Positions 1 to 12,500 of a stretch of DNA of 64,000 nt are shown piece by piece (position 1 is the stretch's first letter; every line of letters begins with the position of its first letter). A program made the translations under genes and the position numbers. The notes under the pieces were generated by a model. The model saw nothing but the letters and a program-made list of their open reading frames with translations. It was not told where the DNA came from and ran no database searches. Source of the stretch: Argopecten irradians (lineage: Eukaryota > Mollusca > Bivalvia > Pectinida > Pectinidae); NCBI RefSeq assembly GCF_041381155.1, contig NC_091142.1, forward strand, positions 31,485,528 through 31,549,527. Direction: 5' to 3'.

Positions 1-3000
1 TTCAGGAATTGCAATGCTGCAGAAAGCGCGTGAGCAAAATTTTCAAAAGTCCAATTGTGGTGACCGTGCTACGCGTCGCTTATCATTATAACTTATGATG
101 TTTTACCATAAACCCTGTTTATCTTTGGCAAATAACATAGGATGGAATAATTTCAATATTTATATCCTGTAAGTTAAATCAAAGTACTCAAAGTACTGCA
201 AATACAATGCAGCAGAAACAGAAAAATAGAATGAAATCAAATGAATTTCCAAAATCAAAATATTTAAACCATATGATAAAGACTTTAATATCAATTATTT
301 CAAGAACATTCAACTGATCACAGAAAATACATATGTTTTGTTTGACATTTTTCAGAATTAAAGTTCCTAAATGAAAATTACAAAGAAAACAAAAATCTTC
401 ATTAAAATGAGTTTTTATCCTTAATATACTCTTGTTTCTTATGTTGCACATACACTTATTTTGGTAAAACCATGCACATATGAGGGCAGCCTTATAAGTA
501 ATTTTGCCTTTACCTCAGATCTGTGTTTAACATTCATTTAAAAACATTATTTCAAAGTACACAAAAAAGGCATATGATTAGTTTACTTTAAAACTCATAT
601 GTCTATAAGCCTTAGATAGTAAGTCCAATTTGAATTATCATTAACAGAGATTATGTAAGTTGGACAGAGGAGTCGCCAGCAGGCAACAGTTGACCTAGAT
701 GGGCTGTGTATTATATAAAACTCTGTGTATTCTATACACACTCTGTGTATTCTACCAATCAGAAGGCAGTCTTCCCATGACTACTGATTGGTCCAAAGGA
801 ATATTATTCAATGAATAGGAAATTTATGAATGGAATTTTATGAATGAAATGGTTCAAGAGGTCACCACTAGATGTCATTGTAGGGCAAGTCCTACTCAGT
901 CCTACACATCAGTAGTAATCCGGATAGCATTAATACAAACGCTAGTCGCGTTGTATTTAAAAAATGTATCTTTCACATCAAAGGTTTTTAACATGAAAAA
1001 ACAACATTTGTGTTATTAATCAAGAGTAGAAAGGGAAGGAGAAAAGGTTCTGATTATAAATTTATTTGCGCCTGCAAAATATTGAAACAATTGAAGTAAC
1101 GACATCAGAAAATATGTTTGGTTGATACCAGTACTTTTCGACTTCCACTTTCAATCTCCTTCATTATCACCGTTACATTGTACTTACGTTAACCAAACCA
1201 AGTACATAACTCTACTGAAACATTTCAGTCTGTTTATAATAACTACGATCCCACGATGTGCTGATCGAGCAACTCTACCTACAATCGACAGCACTATTAG
1301 ATGGCACGATCAGTAAAAAATAAGCCATTCTGTAGCAAAGTAGAATGCTTCATCACGTGATAGTCATGTGACTGCGCCATGCACAGCCAGCACTAAGTTT
1401 CGCATTTTTGACGACAGCAAAACTGCTAAGATTGTATTTCACTAGGTGTTGCAAAACATTTGTAAATTTAGATAATATGGTAAAAAAATAGAGTCTTTTC
1501 CTGAAAATATGTGTTCATGTAGACTAATTTCAACTCTGTAATCATGAACCATTTCCGGTGATGTCAGTCTAGTAGCATTCGTATAAAACTTCTTTTAATA
1601 TTGTCAAACATTGTCTACTTGGCTCGGAAGAAATAAACTAATATCTCTTTACTAAATTTTGTCAAGAATATGTAGAAATTCCAGCAACTTGTTACAATAA
1701 GCAAGGTAACACCTTGACTTTAACACAGGTAAGGCACAAATATGTGATTGGTAGGATGAGCCCCTGTTGCTGCTGGCGATAATTATCGACTGAGGTGACA
1801 CTAATTAATCCAACAGTCCTGACCATATGCATGGTCCGATAGCATGACCTGGGGCTCTGAAAGGGGAATTATTTAAAGGAATATTGCATGACTTTTCAAA
1901 TTGCAATTGAAGAAAAAAGGTGATAACTTCAGCAATGTTTAAATACTGATTGCCTCTTTAACAGCTAAATATTTTCATATAATGAGTCGAATTTCTAACA
2001 AAACTTCTATTAAAACAAGGCAAATCCATTTTCAAAAAATAATAAATTGCAATAAATTGATAATTCTGAATAAAGGATAGTGATAACAATAAAAACACCA
2101 TCATGCCTATAACTTGCCTGATTTGAACCACTAACTAACTGTCGTATTGCGCATTCCGATATCATTTATAGGAGATACATGTACGGATGTTCTTGATTAG
2201 GTCAACCGATATTAGCCTACATATTTATGTACATGTAGCTCTTCCGGGATACACGTTTTCATAAATCCGATTTTCAAAGTTTATTGTAATAAGATATTCT
2301 AGGATATCTATCAGATCAAGGGGAAACACGTAACAATAGCTGGGTATTGATCATATCCTAATTGTCCGTACTTTAACGGAGCTGATAAGATCAAGACCCT
2401 CCCCCTAAACCGATCATGTCGTCGGCTGAGTTACGGGTCATCGAAATGGAAAGGAAATAACTTACCATTTGCCGATTTCCTCTTAAAGAACGGCATTTTA
2501 ACTACCCTATAAACTCTATTGAATGATTAGAGTGTTTATGCATGCTGGCAAATAAAAACATACAGTAGAAATGCGACTGAAAAAGATAAATAAACTTTTC
2601 CAGAGAAACACCTCCTGGTGGCCGCCATGTTTGTTTTCCTGATTGGTTACTAAATTTTACGGATTGACAACATCCGTATTGAATAATACGGAACGAAAAA
2701 TGGACGGAATATCAAGTTATATGTATCTCTATTTTAATTATCTAGCCATTAATACATAAAACTTCATTTATTTGACATTGCGTATAAGTAGTCCTAATGT
2801 AACATAAAACTATTATTTTTAACATGTTAAAATTAGATTTGTTTTCTTGCCACGTGTAATATTATTCAAGGCGACTTCATACATGTACATATGTACATAT
2901 AGTTATGTGCACCATTCAACAAGCAATCTTGCATTACGTTTCTTCTTACAAAGAGTATATTAGCTTAGTCTGTTATTTCAGGTGAGGTGTACACATGTAA

Positions 3001-3540
3001 AAAATCAAAATACAAATATTCTCTTTTGGATAGTGTGTTCACGTGAGTCAAGCAGAAAATATATTATTGCAATGAAACTAATCAGCATGAAGAAACTTGG
3101 ACAAACATTGAGGATAAAACGACAGTCTCAAAAAAATAGAAATAAAATAAACGAAGAACTATCTAAACATCTGGTGATCTGGCCGTGTCCATGCGTTACC
3201 CTTGTACATATCAGTATGCCTACATGTGTACTCTACTAGGCATAGATAAATCTGACTTTTGATTATATGTAATTACTGTAAAGACTAAAACATGAGATGG
3301 TCTAATATTACCTGCATATGTAGCTACACGTAGACGTACGTAGTTGCTTAAACAAATGCGAAAATTTCGCCGATGCCATGCTCTAGGTACATGTAGTGTT
3401 TTGCGATCGTTTGGTCATCCCTATATTACAGTAGAAGTTTGTTTACTTATAATGATTTTTTTTATTTACAAAGTTTTATAAAATCCTAACATACATGTAG
3501 CTAATGTTTCTGTTTATTTTTCACATTTGACATCAGATTA
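1..3540. other. AT-rich non-coding stretch, no supported gene
   Basis: Only short open frames without recognisable domains or credible splice-site chains occur here. Short local repeats are visible near 700-770 (a repeated ctctgtgtattcta-like phrase) and a small palindrome near 1825. Nothing else could be supported. Confidence 0.6.
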
Positions 3541-3554
3541 GGCGAAATATGACA

Positions 3555-3950
3555 TGTCAGTCGCCTAGGAAGATGAAACGTAATTGGGGGGGGGGGGGGG
3601 GGAGAATAATCCAACACACAACCATATATAGTTTTTATACTATATTGTTACATATAGTCCTTGTACACATCTATAGACTTTGACGTCGCTAACAGGCAAT
3701 CAATGTATAAGCGTACGCAAAATGGCCAAATTGGCGTGCGGTGAGGGGTCTCCTCCCGGGAAAAATATTACCGATTTAGAATGGCTGAGATGAGTTTTAC
3801 ATGCATTTTGATGAATTTGTGAGCGCCGAAGACGCCAGATTTTGGTGTTGGGGGTCTCCTCATGGAAAAAAATTACGATTTAGAATGGCTGAGATGAGTT
3901 TTGCAATGTATTTTGATGATTTTTAAAGCGTTCTTAACATGGTAATTTTT
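3555..3950 (+). repeat. Dispersed repeat family R1, plus-orientation copy
   Basis: This segment starts beside a cagtcgcctagg-like phrase and contains a run of about 18 G, an acacacaaccatatat phrase and two imperfect copies of a unit reading atggctgagatgag. The same order of landmarks is found in reverse complement at 53235-53725, with a cagtggcgtag-like end. Two inverted copies 50 kb apart mark it as an interspersed element of unknown class. The G run is a likely length-error site in assembly. Confidence 0.6.
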
Positions 3951-4479
3951 CAATTTAAAGTTACCTGCATTTAGAATCATATCATTATGCAATTCTCAAA
4001 TAATAATGAATTAATTGTCTTGCTAAGACATGTAAGCAAATTAATCTTTTAAGAGACATTTTTTTGAAGAAGTAAAATCCTTTGATGGAGATTTTTAGTC
4101 TAGTTCATGTGAATTTTAAGGACTTCTTCCTGTTGGTGATATACACTATATCCATATAATTTAATTTCAAATGTTACACTCATTCTATTGATATATGTCT
4201 TTGAAGTTATTTTTCCATAGACCGAAAAGTTTGCACTGTAAGTATTATAACGTCATGTTTTCAGTCATTGGCCAAACTGAATTATTGTATAAGATGTCGA
4301 TGCGCCACAACTCAATCTGTTTTATTGAAAAAGTACAAGTAAAATCACGGAAATTTATGTCTAATTAGTACCTGATTGAGTTATCTGAATTAAATTATAA
4401 GCATTATTCTCAACATATTTTGGGTTTATGAAGTTATAGAAAAAATAAGTGGTCCAGAGGTATGTGTCACACTGTTTTT

Positions 4480-4795
4480 GTTTGACTAATTATAAAAAAA
4501 AACTTAGTATTTTTTTTTAGCAAAATTGACTCCACGATTTGTTTAATTTTGAATCCTAACCACATAACGATGAAAGTCGCCATATTGACCCTGTTTATAT
4601 GGAAATAGCCAAATTGACCTTTTTGCCCCGCCCCTTAGGCTCCCCAGGGAGGGGGGGGGGGTCAGTCTCACTATTTATAAGGATGCTACTATTGCTTTTA
4701 AGTGCTATCCCATGCTTAGTTTAAAAAAGAAGTCGTTTATATGGAAAAAAGCCAAATTGACCCTATTGGCCACGCTCCCTAAACTGCTACGAGAC
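4480..4795 (+). repeat. Degenerate fragment of the ~155-bp tandem-core element family
   Basis: The phrases ggatgctactattgc, tatggaaatagccaaattga and a gccccgcccctta...cccc block match, with many changes, the repeat unit filling 23049-24613. About two units remain and the terminal hairpins are not evident, so this is an old truncated copy. A long G run lies at about 4650. Confidence 0.55.
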
Positions 4796-5652
4796 ACTAG
4801 CTAAACCAGACACCCAGACACCAAAATCAAAGTTGGACCTGAAGGCTAGGGTAAACGAAATAGTTACAAATGGAGTTTTGTTTACACACATGCATGTTAG
4901 AACGAAATATTTATATTGTCTTTCCTTCATATACATAGACTCTTATATCTTCAAGACCAGAGGTGAGGTTTTCTATATTGTAAGAAATCACAGTCATGAA
5001 AAAGAAATAAACTACGGCTACCTCAGATCTACTACTATACCAGCTACTATAGAACACATAACAAAACACCTCATACCTGAACATTGTAGCTTGCTGACAT
5101 TGTTTTCAAGTGACGTAGATTTATTTGTTTGTTTAAGTTTTACGCCCCATCGACAACTGAGGTCATTTAGACCAAACTTCAAGTTAGGCAGTAATATCAG
5201 GATGTAAACAATGATTGCATCTAAAAGATCATATAAGAAAAAGGCAAGTACGAACTTAAACAAAAATTGTAAATGTTTATTTTATAAGAGAGATTTGCGT
5301 GAGATCAAACAGTTTTGGCTAAAACACACGAGAAAACTCGCGCACAATGTTGATGTAACGATGAAATGTTGAGTTGATACGATAATAAGATGAGAAACCG
5401 TTCATATATTGTTTAAAATGCCGATTTCTTTGAGATAAATGAAAATACGATTATGTCTCACGACATTGAACAAAGTATACATGTCGGAGACATCATAATA
5501 CTTATCTCACATGTGTTTAAAATCAATAGAGTGCACTAAAATATGCTCCACTGTGAGAGGAGAATCACATGCATAGCATAGCATGTAGGAGGATCCTCCC
5601 CTCTCAATAGATAGGAATGTGTTAAATAGAGCACAACTTCCTCTCTGCAGTC

Positions 5653-6250
5653 TCACCGACTGGACCGTTTAGGATTAAGTGTTGGTTGTATTTTAGAAGG
5701 TTTATTTTTTGTTTCGATAGACCACCTTTGTTGCCAATTGTGTTTGCTGCCTAACTGAATTGAAGGTTTGATGTCAGTGTATGGTAGTTTCAAATCAGTT
5801 TTGTCATAGACGAAGAGCAGTCTTAGCTGCTTTATTAGCCTTTTCATTCCCCTTTATACTCACATGATCGGGAATCCAGAGATAAGTAATTTGTATTTTA
5901 GAGTCTAAACAGACGATTGCCTTTTCAATGCGGTGTTCTTTGATATGGCAAGAGCCAGGTCGATAGCACTTGCTTCCGCAGAGAAAATGGAGGCAATATC
6001 TGGAAGTCTGACAGAGGAGCAGTGATTAGATGTACAGCATACTGCTGCAACTTAATCACCATCTTTGGAGTCGTCAGTGTAGATCTGAACATGATCAGGG
6101 AAAGCCCTAATGCACTCCGGAAAGGAGGATTTATGTTCTTCGGGTAATGCACCGGACTTTGCCCTCTCATATAACTGTTAGAGATAAATGATATCAGGTG
6201 TTTGAATGAGCATTGGTGGTACATCCGATACAGTGTAATCGTCAATGGTG
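5653..6250 (-). pseudogene. LINE RNase H and C-terminal remnant
   Basis: On the minus strand after the RT lies an RNase H-like stretch. An ASAIDLA-type acidic segment is scrambled near 5950. It is followed by IEKAIVCLDSKIQ and WIPDHVSIKGNEKANKAAK near 5830-5900, the classic WIPSHVGIxGNExAD block of LINE RNase H. A further frame (5653-5847) holds the usual C-terminal tail with W/NKPSKIQPTLN, and beyond it a segment ending in EDPPTC, as in the CCHC-like C-terminus of these elements. Several frameshifts and stops are present. Confidence 0.65.
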
Positions 6251-6489
6251 TCGAAATTTATGTTTAGTTCCTAAAAAAAAAAAAAAAAATGAAATTCTGA
6301 TGCCAAATGTTGGTATGAGCTTTTGGTTTTGTGCGAATATATCTTGGTGTTGTGGATTAAATACAAAATAAATGTGGGCTTTTGGGATTGGATTTCAGCT
6401 GAGCAACATAGAATAAGGAGTAGGATAATTAAGATAATTTCTTTCGTTGATCGTCAAGGATAGCTCATTAGATTCTATATTTATATGGA

Positions 6490-7640
6490 GACTCATCACA
6501 GGTGTTGTTCGAAAAGCTCTGAGTGCGAGACGCAGTCCCTGATTCTGGATAAGGTCAAGCATCTGTAGATAGGAGCTGCGAGCCTATCTACAATCGTGCC
6601 GTAGTCATGTTTTGATCTAATAAGTACCCGATAGATACGCAGAAGCATTTCACGGTCGGTTTGACCCCAATCAGAATGTAAAAGAACACGTAGAATGTTC
6701 AGCGCCTGCGAGCACTTATCCTTCAAATGATTGCTATTTGGAGCAAAGGACAGTTTCGAATCAAATATTAGTCCAAGAAATTTAGTTTGTTCAACTTCTG
6801 AAATTTTGAATCCATTGAGTGTGAGGTCTGGATCGTTGTCTTGTTTTCGTTTTTGACAGAAATGCATGCAGACAGTTTTTGATCTTGAAAATCTAATTCC
6901 TTTATCGTCAGCCCAATTTTGTAATATGCCTAAACATTGTTGTAGTTGTCGTTCTATAGAGTGCATGTTTTTTTATCTGTTACAGATCAAGAAATCATCC
7001 ACAAATAGAGACCCTTCTGTAGATTAGCCAAGACATTTGGTTATGCTGTTAATTTTTAAGTGAAAAAGTGTGACAGTCAGGATACCACCCTGAGGGATAC
7101 CCATCTCCTGTTTTCCTGTTTCTGAATAAGTTGAACCTATTCGGACTTTGAAATGCCTGTCAGATATAAAATTCGAAATAAACTTTGGCAAATTACTACG
7201 CATACCGATATCATGGAGATCCTTTATGATTCCATATTGCCAAGTTGTGTTGTGTGCCTTTTCAAGGTCAAAGAATACGGCCACAAGATGCTCTTTCTCG
7301 GCAAAGGCTTCTGGCTCGTATAAATGTTTCTAGTCTAACAAAGTAGTCTACCGTTCTCCAGTGGTTTCTGATGCCGCTTTGCAGAGGACTTAAAATATTG
7401 TTTGATTTAAGAAACCAAACTAATCTAGTAATTATCATACGCTCAAGAGTTTTACAAATGCAGCTCGTCAGTGAAATAGGACGAAAGCTATTGGCATCAT
7501 TAGCACCTTTCCCGGACCTCGGAAGGGGTATAACAGTAGATTCCTACCATAACTCGGGAATTTTGCCATAAGAATAAACTTGGTTAAATATATTTAAAAG
7601 GCATTTTAGTTATCTTATATGTAATTTCGTCTGGTCCAGC
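6490..7640 (-). pseudogene. LINE reverse transcriptase, broken
   Basis: The minus strand shows successive RT motifs. A SFRPISLTSCICKTLERM-like block lies near 7440-7520 and an FFDLEKAHNTTWQYG block (motif A; the usual aspartates partly kept) near 7230-7280. The GIPQGGILTVTLF motif B follows near 7080, and FVDDF, the FxDD version of the catalytic YxDD box, near 7000. The thumb region, with KFLGLIFDSKLSF, lies within 6496-6966. A stop separates motif B from the FVDDF box and another follows it, so no functional enzyme can be made. The N-terminal endonuclease is missing upstream. Confidence 0.8.
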
Positions 7641-7739
7641 TGCCGATTCCTTTATCAATTTTTGATTTTTAGTATTCGAGGATTTAAAATCTAGTATTCT
7701 GGCAGTTACGGCACCCCAGTAGATTAGGGATGTAGACGG

Positions 7740-8256
7740 TGACTTAGTAACCAACAGTTATGTATACGCTCTGTGGTAAGGTTGGTGTAGCGATTGCCAA
7801 TATGAAAGTGTGTGTTGGGACCAAGTTCCTACTTTTTCTGGCCATGATCCGATTTACATGCGAGACCGGAATGTTCTACTATTGAAAGTATGATAGTATG
7901 TCGGCCGGCCTCATTGTCATTACACAAGGCTGGGCAGCTGATTACCCTCTTGCTACAATTCAATGGTGAGTGTGGTTTTACACATACACACTGACGCAGG
8001 CAAAAATGGTGGTTCCAAGGAGGTTCTCCACTTGTTGCTTGCGGAAAACCTCTATTAGGAGATCACCCGATCCCAAAGGCTTAAAAGATTTGACATCGCC
8101 GACAATGACTTTGATGCCATTTCGCAATAATAGAGGCGATAAACCTGCAGTTTTTTGCCGCTCTGTGACCAGAAACTTGGGGGAAATTGTAGTTGATATT
8201 TTGGGTTCGTTTTGTGGTATTGATTTGGTTTCTTTTGTTTTATTATTGGAAGCCAT
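7740..8256 (-). pseudogene. LINE ORF1 (gag-like nucleic-acid-binding protein) remnant
   Basis: On the minus strand from 8256, a 92-residue frame starts MASNNKTKETKS and contains a PKFLVTE segment followed by GSGDLLIEVFRKQQVENLL. This pattern (PKFLV..., then GELLIEV...A..LL) is typical of the RNA-binding domain of ORF1 in jockey-type LINEs. After a break near 7978 the reading resumes as an HSPLNCSKRVISCPAL-like segment, also normal for this domain. Zinc knuckles are not recognisable. An upstream open frame at 8243-8446 has no known domain and may be 5' leader. Confidence 0.6.
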
Positions 8257-9044
8257 CTGTGAGAGTTAAATATCGTTCGCTATCTGTGCCCCTACCCGCT
8301 ACGAAGCCAAACATGGGGACACCATCAAAGACACGGATATCCAGTGTCAAAGTGCCAGGGATACACAGATAGTATTCGGAAGAATATTTCGAATCATGAT
8401 AATCAAAATCAAGCTCGCGACCGCACGCTCGCGCGTGTAATAACAAATATTAAACTTGGGATTGTACAACGGCAAGACTGACCAAAATAAAACAATTCAA
8501 ACTAAACTCACGATTGACCCTAAGCTAACGCCTTCTTGGAAACTGGCGATGATTTGAAGGCGTGCCACGTGTGACGTCAAACGCTTTCCAGTCACCGCTC
8601 ATATTGTAGCGTTCTGCCGAACATGATGGCTACATTTTGGTAGATCCGGCCTTCGGCTGTCACTTGCCGAAGGGTTAATTGCGCTCCTTTGTGTTGTTAG
8701 ATATTTGTCTACTTTCATTGTCCCGTATTACTCTTCGCATCATATTATGTAATCGTGTTCGTTTTGTGTCTTCATTAAGGGGCAGATCGCCTCGAAAATT
8801 TGACAATTCATTATGTTCACAGGGTTGGAATTACTTCATTGTCCCATACAAATCATGATACTTAAACATCCGCAATTCAGTACAAAGTGTAAGTACACAC
8901 GGTCAAACCATGAAGCTAAATCTTGGTCTATGTGATAATTATATTTCGTTGTTTTGTATTAAGACAAAAGACTCCATAGAGTTCACTATGTACATGTTTA
9001 TTTGCCCAGGTACTTGCGAAAACTGCCTTGCTTAAGATTGAATT

Positions 9045-9582
9045 AGCACTTTAGCTTTTCGAAAGCGTTTGGTTGAGTTGATGTCCATTCCCAGTGTTTC
9101 TTGCTTTTTGTCACCTCCCTGGGTGGTTTAGTGGTTATCGAGTAATTTTGAATGAAACTTACAACATAATTGGTCATTCCAAGAAAACTACGTACCTCTG
9201 TTGCGTTGCTTGGTATGGCGCGCTTTTAATTACTTTGATTTTCTTAGGATCTGCTGATATTCCATCTGCGCTGAATACATAGCCATAAATTTTAAGCTTT
9301 TGTTTGTTGAATTCACATTTGCTCTCGAGTCGCTCGAACACGGCTTTCAAGCTTGTGTCGTGTTCATGCTGTGATTTGCCATGAACTATGATGTCATCAC
9401 TAACATTCCTCATACCGTCTAATCCTTTGAGGACAGTTCTGAGTGTGTTTTGACAAATCTGTGCAGCAGATGATACTCCAAAGCTTATACGTTTATAGTG
9501 TCGTAATCCTACATGTGTTGTAAATGTTATATTTCTGGAGTAATCGTCTAGTTCCAGTTGGTGATAACCGTTAATTATAAAA
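9045..9582 (-). pseudogene. Ty3/gypsy-type pol fragment (reverse transcriptase)
   Basis: Minus-strand reading gives INGYHQLEL, then TFTTHVGLRHYKRISFGVSSA, then DDIIVHGKSQHEHD (the xxDD catalytic box as SDDI) and YGYVFSADGISADPKK, in the order seen in Ty3/gypsy reverse transcriptases. After a frameshift near 9174 it continues with W-E-W-T-S-T-Q-P-N-A-F, the start of the connection to RNase H. No long terminal repeats, gag, protease or integrase were found, so this is an isolated relic. Confidence 0.8.
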
Positions 9583-9599
9583 TGAAATATGAACAGGAG

Positions 9600-12500
9600 C
9601 TATTACAGTGCCTAAATAATGTGAAGATGTAAATGTTTATAAAGCATCATACATGTTAGTCAGTGCCTTTGAATGATTTTCACAGATTAATTAATTAAAA
9701 CTTGTGAGTACTGAAGATAAAGTAGTATGTCAAAATTTTCATTCAATAATGGCACATAAAAGTTTAAGCCCCGTGCATATGTTATAAGTATACCTATGTA
9801 TTACATGTACTTTAATTTTTCCAGATACCGCTATAATCAATTTCCGAGAGTATCAAATAAAATCAATTAATGAAAAGCCAAACAGATAATCACATACCAT
9901 TTCCATTTATTATTTTCATTTTAATACAATTATTTGACGATTTTTACAGACATTTTATCCTTGAAAGTTTCTATGAAGTCGACCATTTCTGGAGTGAAGT
10001 GATTAATTTCTACAGTATCTTTATCTTTCCTACTTTTCAATATATATTGCAGGTATTTAATTTATACATTTTTACTTTTCAGCGTTATTTTTATTTTGTA
10101 TTTTATGATCTATGTCAACAATAAGCAATCACTTGTATCTGCTGTTTAATCTGAACATCCTGTGGTGTATTTGCCACAGTAACTCACAGGACATCAATAA
10201 CACAGCTAACAAGCATGGCCGTCATGATAGAACTAATTTTATTGAGTCTTAGTATCATTGCGCAGGGCGCGTATAATAGGGGTCCGGATGGGACTATTTC
10301 CGGAATGTATGATATTACAATTAGTTAGTAAATACATTACACATCCCTGTCCTTTAATTGTTCTACAGAGTTAAACTTTACTGTTTTGTCTACATAAACA
10401 TAAAATAAATGTTTTGTGTTAAGATGTCTGAGTTAAAATGTTACAGAATTAATATTCAGTCATTCACAAAAATAAAAGACCTTGACATATGTTTTAAACA
10501 TATGGTAATTTACATTCCTATTTTTGTCAGTTTTTAAATGTTCGGGTATTCCACAACACCCACCGAGACCTATATGTTTTGTGTATCGTAATAAACCGGG
10601 TAGCTGGATATGCCCCAGCGAGTTTAGGACAGGTGCCAAACACTAGGTATACGGCCTAAAATTACTTCCCTATTTAGGTAATAGACGTCCAAGAAGCTGC
10701 TCTAATGTGAGTATTAAGTTTGTGTTTCACACATTTTATAAATTTACTAACTGGTATCATGCTATGTTACTCATCCTATCTGTGCTGATATGTAACATGT
10801 GATATACGACCACTGTGCCAGTGGTAACTGTGGAACTGATGGGGATCTGTGTGTTCTGTATCATCATAGTGACTATATAAAAATACTACTGCATGTTGTA
10901 CGATACCAGATACTAGCGCGTCCGAGTAACTGTTTTAAAGCCGAGACTCATTGAATCAGTAGCTTGTAATACGTTCACTGTTTATATACACAGGGTATTT
11001 ACATGAAATTTAACTGATTGTTCCAAAGACACGCTTGGTGTAATTTTATGCATTATCCATAAATACATGTATATACATTTTGTATTGCGTTTTTGAATGT
11101 CACATACAGATATGTAGGGAAGTGTCGAACACATTTATGGAATGTAGCTAGCCTTTAAACCAGAACTGTAACCTAAACTCGCTTATATTTTATTGTCATG
11201 AACCGATTTTGACATACCGGTATCCTGTTATACGGAATGCAGCTAGAGTTAGGCATACCGATGTTCTGTTTTATGATGGGAAGTCCGATTTGTTCAGTGC
11301 TCCCTACTATGAATGATGGTTCCGCTCTCACAACACGAGAAATGAACCACGCTCTTGACACATATTTTCAGTGAACAAGATTTATTTATGACCTAAGAAA
11401 CCACCAATTATTCACAGACTTTATTTTACCACCGTCACGTTTCCTAGTAAATCGAATATTTAAGATATATAGAAAAATGGAAATTTACCGAGATATGTAT
11501 GAAACGTTCATGGATATTGACAAAACCGTTTTTTACATCGACTGTCACTATGAAAGCTCCTTTAGATTAGACCTGTACATACATTGTACAATGTTATTAA
11601 TGAAGATGAGATCTCTTCTTCTTCCGGGGCACTTTGATATATTAACCTTTTTATGCTCTACAGACACACGTGTTGTTTTATTTTTTTAATCAAAATAGTT
11701 TATATAACAGTCATGTTATGTTGCATCTTGAGATCAACAATGGCTTTGAGTTTCATTTGCAGCTTCGTATCAGTTGTACCTTACCCATCTACTGTATCTG
11801 TAACGACACGCATCTCGCCATCTGAAACCGAACCCGTACAAGGGGTTCGTTTCTTCAGAAGTAAACCACGTGCACGTGGATCCAAGATGTATAATGTGTT
11901 TCATTTGTCATCAAAATTTCTTCAATAATGATAGATAAATATACATGTATATGCATATTCGTTGAAAGTTCGTACTTTAATGCATTTGGAAACTTTTTAC
12001 GCATTGCTTTTATATCCCATATGTTGTTAAGAAAGAAAATAATTAGTTTTCTTTTAATTCGAAGCGTATCGTTCATATGGGTGCCACCATATCGAAACAA
12101 AAACACCAAACGCGTTCCATTACGCAGTACCTTGTCAGTTCAGTACAAGTAGCACGAACCCGCACAAGGAATGCACAGTTAAAAGGTTATGATCTTGTTG
12201 TAATTTCTCCGGGATTTAATTTTTTGTTAGCCTGGTAATGTACAGTAATTAAAGGAAATATTGCATCAACCCTTTACGAACAGATCTCTGCAATACGACA
12301 TGGAATGTCTGTACTAAAATTGTAAATAGCGGATGAATGTCTATAAACCAATCACGAATACCAGTAAATACCGACGTTTAAATCCACGATAAAGATTAGT
12401 TAATCCATTCCCTTTATAGAAAATACAACACAATAACAAGGCTTTTAAACTTTAAGAAAAGTACAGGAAGTTTTTTTTTGTAATTTCAAATCATTTAAAT

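Larger units (their letters stand above)
5126..8640 (-). mobile_element. Decayed non-LTR retrotransposon (LINE, jockey/Nimb-like layout)
   Basis: Read on the minus strand, this is a LINE: an ORF1-like nucleic-acid-binding protein remnant (7740-8256), reverse transcriptase (6490-7640), RNase H (about 5810-6250), then a 3' end with a GGCGTAAAA motif and an A/C-rich simple tail near 5126-5185. The order ORF1-RT-RNase H plus the sequence character suggest the jockey/I group or the molluscan Nimb type. The endonuclease region that should lie between ORF1 and RT is almost absent, since only about 100 bp separate the remnants. Frameshifts and stops break every frame, so it is dead. The 5' boundary (about 8640) is approximate. 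Its 3' end resembles that of the SINE at 31486-31707. Confidence 0.75.

Noticed and set aside
4833..5207. 124-codon open frame on the plus strand
   Set aside because: It runs into the 3' tail of the minus-strand LINE, has no domain, and its C-terminal third is the complement of that tail.
11653..11928. Frame ending PVQGVRFFRSKPRARGSK, considered as a neuropeptide-like precursor
   Set aside because: No repeated dibasic-flanked peptides and no clean signal peptide at its start.
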